DNA from: Myrmaecium sp. VS I D KN 1
Lineage: Eukaryota > Ascomycota > Dothideomycetes > Valsariales > Valsariaceae
NCBI GenBank assembly: GCA_019775845.1
Contig: JADQAV010000027.1
Location: forward strand, 124,001-188,000
Length of the DNA: 64,000 nucleotides
Direction: 5' to 3'
Within the stretch, counting starts at the first letter, position 1, and each line of letters begins with the position of its first letter. Made by a program: the position numbers and the translations under genes. The notes beneath the pieces were generated by a model that searched no databases, was not told the origin of the DNA, and was given only the letters and a program-made list of their open reading frames with translations. Of the stretch, positions 56,320 through 64,000 are shown in pieces.

Positions 56320-56880
56320 GTGAGGGATGAGTGTCGTTGGATTTTTCTTTTTTCTCTTGCGATGGCGCCTTTTTGGATTATTGGGCTGGGTTGGGTTGGG
56401 CATGGTCTGGCTGAGGACATGTTGGTATGTTTGGGATATGGCGAATATGGTCGGATGTCTGGATGGCTTGGGGACAAGCGTCGGCGCTGCGCTTCTTCTT
56501 CTCCTTCGTCTCTTTCCTGATGGGAGTCAGGAGGATTTCTGTTTCTTTTTTTTTGCTGTTTTACTCCCCCCTTTCGCTCTGAGTGCTCAGAGGGGAGCGC
56601 TTCCTTTTCGTTCTTTTCGTTCTTTTTTTCTTCTTTTCATTCCTTCCTTCTTTCCATTCGTTTTCACTTTTGACCTTAGTCGTTACCTTACGGTTTTACA
56701 CATCTTTTAACTCGTTGGGATCGGATATCGGATATATACCCCCGCTGTCTTTTTCCTTCTTATGAATCTCAAGGTACAGACAGTATCTTGTATTTTGATA
56801 GTATTATTTATTTTCTTATTCATCTTCCATCTTCATTTCCGCTTCCTTCCAAATCCATCCCCACCCTCGACAACAGACGA
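56320..56880. other. Convergent 3' intergenic region
   Basis: About 560 bp between convergent stops, T-rich (TTTTTCTTCTTTTC runs). No gene. Confidence 0.6.
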
Positions 56881-58766
56881 CTACACCTTCCCCTCCCCCC
56901 CATCCCGCTCGCGACACCGCTCCGTACCCCGTTCCACACCCTGCGCACACGCACACACACCCTCCACCCCACCAGCTCCCCCATTCCCCCCATCCACCCC
57001 AGCCCTCTTCCCCCTCCCCCTCCACCCTCTCCCTCGTCCCCTCCACACCCACCCGCCCGTCCACAACGCAATCGGCACCGCCGTCGTGCCGGCCAACACC
57101 CCCAACGACCACCCCATCGTCGCCCACCCGGCCCGCTCCAACACGAACCCAGCCCAAATGGGTCCCACCAAGCACCCCCCCGCAAACGCCATGTTGAACA
57201 AGCCGTACGCCTGCGCGTACGCGTTCTGCGCCGTGAAGGGCCGCGCGCGGTGACGCGGGCGCTGGGCTTCTACATCCCCGGCCGACGCCGGAGCCGTCGC
57301 CGTCGCCTTCGCCTCCACGACCGCGGTGATCTCCGCCATGAGCGGGGTCATCATGAGCGTCAACGCGACGCCGACCGCGGCCAGCAAAACACATAGCACC
57401 ACGGGTCCCTTCGCGCCCCCATCCCCACCAACACAGCGCAGCAACACATACGCCGGCGCCGCGGCCACGAACCCCGCCACCGCCAACCAGCGGGGTCCGT
57501 GCCGGTCGGCGGCGCGACCGACGTAGGGGGCCGCGAGGGCGGGGAGGGTGAGGGGCAGGAAGAGAAGCCCCGCTGCGGTCGCGGACCAGTGGAAGGTGGT
57601 GCGGACGTGGTTTGTTAGGACGCCGTCGAAGGCTGTCATCAGGGTTGCTTGGACGAGTACGCCGTAGAGGCTGGCGAGGAGGCGGCGGGAGGCGAGGAGG
57701 GTGAGGATGGGGGGGAGGCGGGCGCGGAGCGGGGGTTTGGGGTTGGGGGAGTTGGTGGGTGGTGGGGGTGGGGGTGGGGTTTGTTGCGGGAGGTTGGAGA
57801 GGGGGATTTCGATGATACCTGGCGGAGCGGCGAGCCAGCGCGCCGCGACCTTCTTCTCGATCATGAGCAGCCGGAGGATGATATCGAGCCCGATGAGCGC
57901 ATACGCCATCGCATACACGGCATTATACCCGCCACGATCGAAGACCACGCCGCCCAGCAAGGGGGCGAGCAAGATGCCCATGCTCATGCTCAACCCCACA
58001 TACCCCATGTGCTGCGCCACGTGCGCCGAGTCCACCGTGTCGGCCAGCAGCGCCAGCCCGACGACCCAGACGATGGCGGCCGAGATGCCTTGCAGCAGGC
58101 GCGCGGCCACCAACACCGCGGCGCTGGACCCCACGTTTAGCATCACGGTGGCCCCCGTCAGCGCGCCCAGCCCGACGACCAGCGAGGAGCGCCGCGAGGA
58201 GGTGTGGTCGGCGATCCAGCCGCAGACGGGCGAGAAGGCGAGGAGCGCGGCGCCATAGACGGCGATCAGGATGGAGACCCAGTATTGTACTGTGGATGGT
58301 GGTGGTTAGCGGGAGTGGGGAAGGGGGGGTTTTATGGGGAGGAGGGGGAAGGGATGGTTTGGGGCTTACCGTCGCCGCTGGGAACGTGGGCTTTGGACTG
58401 CAGCGCGTATGGCATTACGGGCACGATCATGCCGTAGAGGAAGACGTCCTGGACGGCGGGAGGTCAGCTTATGCTTGATCATACTCCGGAGGGAGAAGAC
58501 GGCATCCGCCCCCCTCCCGCTCCCTCGTGAAGCATACATATATCGAGGACATAGTCGAGAAGGGGGGCAGAAGAAATGAAGGGATGAAGGGAGGAAGAAA
58601 AGAAGACACTGCAACTCACCGTAAACACAGCCATGCACACCGTGCTCAGGATAAACGCGTCGGCGGAGCGCCGCTCCAGCAGCCACGGCGCCGTGCGGGA
58701 GCGGTAGGTGATGAAGTTGGGTAGCAACCGGATGAGCCGGTTGTCTTTTTGTTCGGCGTCCGTCAT
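56881..58766 (-). CDS. MFS transporter, DHA1/vesicular amine transporter-like
   Basis: Exons 58766-58620, 58448-58370 and 58289-56881 encode 544 residues. The N-terminus ends WLLERRSADAFILSTVCMAV, joined by splicing to DVFLYGMIVPVMPYAL and then VQYWVSILIAVYGAALLAFS with the motif-A segment GWIADHTSSRR. Later blocks are LLQGISAAIVWVVGLALLAD, GILLAPLLGGVVFDRGGYNA and FNMAFAGGCLVGPIWAG. This pattern fits fungal DHA1 carriers related to vesicular amine and tetracycline transporters. The central loop is Pro-rich, and the C-terminal ~50 residues after GGWVWRGRGRGWRGRGKR are Gly/Arg/Glu-rich. Substrate is unknown. All exon junctions are in frame. Confidence 0.87.
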
Positions 58767-59878
58767 CGTGGGATATGCTCAAGTCGCGCTGAGTGTTCGA
58801 GATTGTGATCAGCCTTGAGGGGTCCAGATGGATGAGCAGGAAATATATACTGATATATATCCAACGATCTCACTCAATGCTTTCTTCCCCGTCTCACCCT
58901 CCTCCTTTTCTTTTTTCTTTTTTCTGCTTTCCCGTCCAATTCAATCCAATCCGAACGGAACACCAACAGCCCAGTCAATCGTCGCCTCCAACACTTGTGA
59001 AAAGGCGCAGCGTAAGACGGAGAAAGAAAGAAAGAAAGAAATCTATATATATAAATATATATAAATAGTAGTCCGAAAGGGAGAAGCAGAAGAAGTAAAA
59101 GCAGAAGAAGAAGTAGGAAGTAGGGGGATTTGTAATCGAACCCCGTCAATCTCCCTTCCCTAGTACTAATCTCTGTATGTATGTATGTATGTATGTATGG
59201 ATCTAGCGTAATCTACATATGCGTCCCCTTGGCATTACGTTATTTTGACTCCGCGCAGCGCGATGGGTTTATTGCTTTGCTTCTTTGGGGCGATGGAGAG
59301 GGTTGGGTTACGGGTTTGTTACGCTGGTTGGGGGTTAGAATTCATGTTTTTTTCCCCTTTTGGGAAAGGCGCTAGGGGGTGTGGATCGATCGCTTGATGT
59401 ACCTGTCGTTGTACTATACTTTACTTTCCTATCGGATACTCCATGTTTAAAGGTGGACGTTTAGTTAGGCGTAGTTCTGAGCGAGTGGACTACATACGGG
59501 GAAGGTATGTATGCGCTTAGGATTCTGCCTGAGGTTGTGCGGCGCCCGCGGCCGAGGGGTCGGGATGTGGGTGTAACTGCGGGTGTAACTTGTAACCACG
59601 TTGGTGGAGTTCCACCATCCCCATCCCCGCAGAGTGGACGATGGCTGGCTGGTTGGCTGCCGGGAAAACGCAAGGGGCTTCGATTGGATGACAAGGGTGG
59701 AAAGACTCTGCTTTGAGGACCTGGAGGGATAAAAGATAAAAACGATGTGAAAGGTATTCTCCTAAAGACAATGCGATCCCTATCTAGAAATTACTGGACG
59801 GCAATTGAACCTCCAATCCCTGAACACCCCCGAGCTTTTTGTTTCCGTGACAGCGAAAAGGATACAGCACCGCTCTCC
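58767..59878. other. Intergenic region with GTAT microsatellite
   Basis: About 1.1 kb without a recognised gene. A (GTAT)n run lies at 59175-59199 and TATATA runs at about 59043-59066. Confidence 0.6.
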
Positions 59879-62295
59879 CTACTCGTCATCTTCATCCTCC
59901 ATCTCCTCATCCTCATCCTCACCCTCCTCCTCCTCCGCCTCCTCCTCTTCTTCCTCCTCCTCACTCTCCGCCTCAATGACCGCGTCATCGAAATTCTCCG
60001 CCCTCGCATCCGCCTTTTCCTTCCTCTCCTCCGCCTTCTTCTTCTCCTCCTCCTTCCTGCCCTCCTCCAGAATCCTCGCCTTCTCCTCACGGTTCTTCCG
60101 CTGACCAACCACGAACGCTCCCAATGGCGTCTTCTCCCACTCCACCTCCCGAAGGAAGCCCTCCACGCCCGCCCGGTTGTTCGGCGCAAAGTCCACCTTC
60201 GCCCGGCGCTCCTCGATCCAGCGCGCGTTCGCCTCGAGCTTCTGCACCACCAACGCGATCATCCCGTTTACCTTGCCGTTCTTGTTGCCCCCGACGGCCT
60301 TCTTGTCCTTGCCGCCGTGCTTCGAGCCGGAGACCTCCTTCAGCCACCGCTTGAGCATCACCACTACCGGCAGGGCGAGCTCTGGGAAGGCGACGTTCTT
60401 CGCCCAGAGGATGAAGAACTCGGCCACCAACTCAGCCACCTGCTCGCCGACGCCGTCTTGGTATGTGCGCGTGCGCAGGTAGCTCTTCGCCGCCCGGATG
60501 CTGGTGTGGAAGTCCATCGGCTTCAGCGTGCTCGGCTTGGGCGGCTTCTTCATCTCAGCTGAGTTGAGCACCTCGTGCAACGCCGGCGCGAGCGGGATGT
60601 ATGTCCCGGTCGCTTGCGAGAGCCGGAGAAGGGAGCGGATGAGCTGGAAGCGCAGAGGGAAGTATTGCGCGGTGGGGATGAGCCGCATGGCGCCAAGGGT
60701 GATCTGTACCACGGGGTAAATAAGGGGGCGAAGAGGCGACTCCTTGCCGGCTTCGGCTTCAGTCAGGGTGTTGCAGTGGGCGGAGAGCACCCGGGACCAG
60801 AAGTCGAGAGAGTGGACGTATTGCCAGTTGTAGACTGTCTTGTAGGACTCCTTGGAGTTGTTGGTGATGCTTGACCGGAGGTGGATCGCCAGTTGACGGA
60901 TGAAGGTGAAACCGGTAGTGTATCCGATATTGGCATCCAGACCCCAGAGTTCGGCCGCCGAGTTCTTCATCAGGTTCACGCCTTGAAGGGTATGCACAGT
61001 AGTGTTGCGGCTGCCCTTCAGCAGACCTTGGTAAGTGGCCTTGAGCACGGCTTCTCTGATGCCTGGATCCCCGATGACCACGAATCTGCGGATGACGAGG
61101 AACGCAGCGATCCGCGTCGCCTCCGTATTAGAGTGATCCGACCAGACATCCACAACAGTCTTCGCAATATCGCGGACGAGCTTCTTGAACGAGAGGGTGT
61201 AAGGGAGAAGAGCGTGTAGGGAGTCAAGGGTAAGGCGCTGGGTAGCCGCATCGGACAGGTTCTCCAGCAGATGGTGTACTGATGTGGCATGCGATCTTAA
61301 CATCGGCGCAAGTGTCCGGAACTTCTTGGAATCGGTAGGCACGCGGCTTGAAGAATCATTAGTAGCTGGTCATCCCATTTCAAAGAATTCTCGACTCACA
61401 TTTTACCGGCCGCGCTCTCCTTCACGGGCAGATGGTGCTGGACAACGGTTGGGAGATGCTTCAAAGCAACTACCAAAAGCTCATGGTACACATCCGGGTT
61501 CGATATCGAGTACTTGTACTTCTTATCATCCTCCTCGTTGAGATGTGCAGCAGCACGGAAAGCCAGCACGACCTCCTTGGTGGCGCGTAGCGACTTCTGC
61601 TCCGTCAGCGCTTTGTGCCACTTCTTGACCAAGGCCCCCGAAACTTCATTTTCGGCTTCCGCGAACGTCTCCTCCAGCGAGGCGTCCCTCTTGCGCTTCT
61701 TTCTAGGCGTCTCCTCGTCCTCGCTGGCGCTAAGGGCATCCATCTCGGCAAGGTCGGCGTCTTCGGCGAAGTCGAGGAGCTCGTCGTCGTTCTCCTTCAA
61801 GTACTTGTAGAACTCGGGATCCTTCTCCGCAAGCGCAGCGAGCTGCTCCTTATGCGCATCGATGTCGACATCGGAACCGTCCTCGGATCCTGACTCGTCG
61901 TCCTCCACGGGATGCTGCTCGACGGAGACGTCAGAGTCGTCCGTGTCCTCCTTGTCTTCCGCTTGTGTCCGCTTCCTCTTGCCACTCTTTGCAGCGGCAT
62001 CCTTCTTCTTGTTGGCCTTCTTCTGCTTGGGCATTTCCGGAATGTCGAAACCGCCCTGGAAAAACTCGTCCACGCTCATTTCGGCAAAGGCAGCATTGCC
62101 ATTGGCATCGGGCTTGGAGGGTTTCTTCGTCTCATCCTCGACGCCATCGGCCTTCTCGTTATCAGCGGCGTTCCTGGCCTTGCGCTTCGCTTTCATGTGG
62201 GCCTTCTGCTTGACTTTGGCGCTTTCTTTCCGGCGCTTGAGGACATCTTTGAGCTTGCTCCTCTCAAACTTCTTCGTGGCTTTTGTTTGTCCCAT
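59879..62295 (-). CDS. NOC2: Nucleolar complex protein Noc2
   Basis: Exons 62295-61400 and 61346-59879 encode 787 residues; the 53-bp intron (GTGAGT, TACTAATG, TTCAAG) preserves frame. The N-terminus is highly basic (KFERSKLKDVLKRRKESAKV). It is followed by SVDEFFQGGFDIPEM and an acidic stretch with DPEFYKYLKENDDELLDFAE. The Noc2 domain includes CNTLTEAEAGKESPLRPLIY, PVVQITLGAMRLIPTAQYFP, LRFQLIRSLLRLSQATGTYI and AFFILWAKNVAFPEL-like sequence (EFFILWAKNVAFPELALPVV). Noc2 partners with Noc1 and Noc3 in maturation and nucleus-directed transport of pre-60S particles. The C-terminus is an acidic Glu/Asp tail of about 35 residues. The start lies 206 bp from the divergent Vps28 start. Confidence 0.94.
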
Positions 62296-62501
62296 TTTTG
62301 CGTGACGAGGCGGTTGCGAGTAGCTGGAGGTTTTCTGCCCGCCGCAAGGGTTTCCTGAAATTTTGTGACTAGCGCGGTTTTGCTCGCCGCGCCAAGAATG
62401 CGGAGAAGCCAGGCCCTTGAGTCCGCCGAGCTGCAAGCTTGCAACGCGAGCGAGTTGATTACTACATATATCCTCCCGACATCACTGCAAGCAGCCAGAC
62501 A
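62296..62501. promoter_or_regulatory. Compact bidirectional promoter, NOC2 / VPS28
   Basis: Only 206 bp separate the two divergent start codons, so the core promoters must overlap or abut. A TACATATATCC element lies at about 62462-62472, nearer the Vps28 side. Confidence 0.7.
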
Positions 62502-63330
62502 ATGCGTACGTCACGACAGCCTCCGTATGCGCCGACGCCGTACAGCTATACTCCATCCCCCGCCCTTTCAGCGACGATCAATCTTGATGAGGTATTGCAA
62601 CCCTCGCTCGGCACGGAGATCCCGCCCAGTTAACATCTCGTTCAGGAAGTAAAGCTGTCAACGAACAGCGCGGAGCGCGAACTGTATGATTCTTTGGCGG
62701 AGATATACAGCATCATCGTTACCCTCGATGCCCTTGAGAAAGCATACCTACGGGACTGCATTGCAGAAAGCGACTATACGGAAACATGCCGCCGCCTACT
62801 ACAGCAGTACAAGTCGAACCTTGCGGACGAGACGGTTTCCGGTGCATTTGTAGACTTGGAGACATTCAAGAAAGAATGGAATGTACGTAATTTCGAGGCC
62901 GAACTCGACGAATGCGGTACTGAAAAAAGGTTCACAGCTAGAATGCCCACGAGCAACAGAGCGTTTAAGGGTCGGCATTCCGGCGACAGTCGTAGAGCAG
63001 CCCTCAACGAGACCGACAGCTCAAGGCTCAGATGCCGCCGATGCGACGTTGGTCGTGGCTGCAACGGAGAACTTCATCACCTTGCTGGATGCTATTAAGA
63101 TCGGGCTAGTGGAGAAGGATACACTGCACCCTTTGCTTGTGGATATTATCCAGTCAGTCAACAAGGTTACAGACAAGGAATTCGACAGCAAAGGCAAAAT
63201 TGTCCAATGGCTCATTACGCTCAATCAAATGCGCGCTGCGGAGAAGCTGGATGAGAATCAGACGAGGGACTTCCAGTTCGATATGGAACAGGCCTACTAT
63301 GGGTTCAAGTCGACGCTCAAACGCGATTGA
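62502..63330 (+). CDS. VPS28: ESCRT-I subunit Vps28
   Basis: Exons 62502-62591, 62646-62882 and 62938-63330 encode 239 residues, the usual size. The N-terminus YAPTPYSYTPSPALSATINL leads to DEEVKLSTNSAERELYDSLA and EIYSIIVTLDALEKAYLRD. The second junction gives KKEWNLECPRATERLRVGIP, a highly conserved Vps28 block. The C-terminal four-helix domain contains ATENFITLLDAIKIGLVEKD, ending in FDMEQAYYGFKSTLKRD. Vps28 binds Vps23 and Vps37 in ESCRT-I and contacts ESCRT-II during multivesicular-body sorting of ubiquitinated cargo. Both introns are about 55 bp and frame-preserving. Confidence 0.95.
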
Positions 63331-63526
63331 ATGGCACCAGCGCCACTGCGTGCTTCTGCACCGGCCGGATCGTGTGGATCGCCGATGCCGCTCTGTTTGT
63401 TCTGGACTTCGGCAACGGAGCGGGCCTAAACCATTGCGCACAGACCAACAGGGTCCATGATGTTTGGACGAATTCCTTCGCCGTTCCCTTCAGTGACTGA
63501 GCATTGGAGGCGGCAATTACGGCAAG
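63331..63526. other. Short tandem intergenic spacer
   Basis: 196 bp between the Vps28 stop and the next start on the same strand. No separate signal is seen. Confidence 0.5.
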
Positions 63527-64000
63527 ATGGTCTTGACGGATGATAACGACGGGGCTGGAATGCTGCATGGTAAGAGATTCACGTTGGAAGCATGCGCATT
63601 GCAGTTCCTAACTGGCACCGTACAGTCTTCGACCTTCCACAGCTCTACACCCGGCCTTCCCCGCAGGTGCTGTTGAGCACGCTCACTCTCCTTACGTCCA
63701 CACCCCCCTCTTGGGAAGGCAGCGATAATGAAGGATCGTACCCCGAGGCGCAAGGACGACGTCGGCGAACCACCACAAAGAAATCACCCCTGAGCACGGC
63801 GCAGGTGGACAGCGCGGGCCTGACGAGGTATCTCACCAGTATAATATCGAGCGACCTGAAATGGATTGCGGACGACGATGTGAAGGAGCAGATCTGGGAA
63901 GAAGCCAGTCTCAGGCTGAGTGAACGCTCAGGCCGCTCTGCTATGGGTGACCTGTCACGAATATTTTCGATACCCACTCGCAGTACTTCAAAGGCCGAAG
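63527..64000 (+). CDS. 5' part of a probable protein-lysine methyltransferase (Rrg1/METTL21-like)
   Basis: The gene runs off the window. Exon 1 is 63527-63569 (MVLTDDNDGAGMLH) and exon 2 starts at 63626. The intron has GTAAGA, a CTAAC branch and TACAG. The visible ~139 residues read HVFDLPQLYTRPSPQVLLST, a Thr/Ser/Arg-rich stretch, then LTRYLTSIISSDLKWIADDD and VKEQIWEEASLRLSERSGRS, ending AMGDLSRIFSIPT. This layout recalls the N-terminal region of fungal Rrg1-type methyltransferases, whose SAM-binding domain would lie beyond the window end. Because the catalytic motifs are not visible, the family assignment is tentative. Confidence 0.55.

Noticed and set aside
1-64000. Secondary-metabolite or transposon cluster
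   Set aside because: No synthase, P450 cluster, reverse transcriptase, integrase or transposase was found. The two MFS genes are 5 kb apart on opposite strands and have no biosynthetic neighbours.

Overview
The window reads as a gene-dense, GC-rich nuclear segment of a filamentous ascomycete (Pezizomycotina). The reasons are short introns of about 50-160 bp with GTRNGT donors and CTRAC/TACTAAC-like branch sites, and a gene set typical of such fungi: Ies4, Ada3/Ngg1, Vid30/Gid1, Hrd3, Noc2, Slx9, Dur3, a CNT nucleoside carrier and xylitol dehydrogenase. I cannot name the genus. I see no rRNA, convincing tRNA, transposon, virus-like element or CRISPR array.

Layout. 0.1-0.9 kb: a short coiled-coil (SCOC) protein, minus strand. 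0.9-7.6 kb: a long gene-poor stretch full of simple repeats, homopurine/homopyrimidine tracts and a two-base gap. 7.6-10.9 kb: Slx9 (minus) divergent from a PAF-acetylhydrolase-like esterase (plus). 13.0-14.8 kb: a stand-alone SRA-YDG protein. 16.4-17.9 kb: a secreted, degenerate GH18-like protein (minus). 18.5-19.7 kb: a putative RRM-like protein. 20.1-21.4 kb: a candidate secreted protein with eight cysteines. 23.7-24.6 kb: Ies4. 25.9-28.5 kb: Vid30/Gid1. 29.4-30.7 kb: xylitol dehydrogenase. 31.4-32.2 kb: an unresolved locus. 32.5-34.5 kb: Ada3, divergent from a PA-TM-RING-like E3 ligase (35.4-37.3 kb). 38.2-40.4 kb: Dur3 urea transporter. 41.8-43.9 kb: CNT nucleoside transporter. 46.1-48.9 kb: Hrd3/SEL1L. 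49.7-51.6 kb: a Vba-like MFS carrier. 51.6-55.3 kb: gene-poor. 55.3-56.3 kb: an orphan poly-Q protein. 56.9-58.8 kb: a second MFS carrier (minus). 59.9-62.3 kb: Noc2, divergent by 206 bp from Vps28 (62.5-63.3 kb). 63.5 kb to the end: the 5' part of a probable protein methyltransferase.

How the genes relate. Most are independent housekeeping genes. Three themes recur: chromatin (SRA-YDG, Ies4 of INO80, Ada3 of SAGA), ubiquitin-dependent turnover and trafficking (Gid1, PA-TM-RING, Hrd3, Vps28), and ribosome biogenesis (Slx9, Noc2). Dur3 and the CNT carrier lie in tandem and both have GATA-type motifs upstream, which fits shared nitrogen control. There is no recognisable secondary-metabolite cluster.

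Exon borders were set by eye from reading frame, splice-site words and family similarity. The less expected observations are the eight-cysteine protein whose repeated cysteine module is completed by splicing, the GH18-like protein with a broken catalytic motif, the stand-alone SRA protein, coding starts split by introns right after ATG, and a long imperfect hairpin in the gene-poor region.
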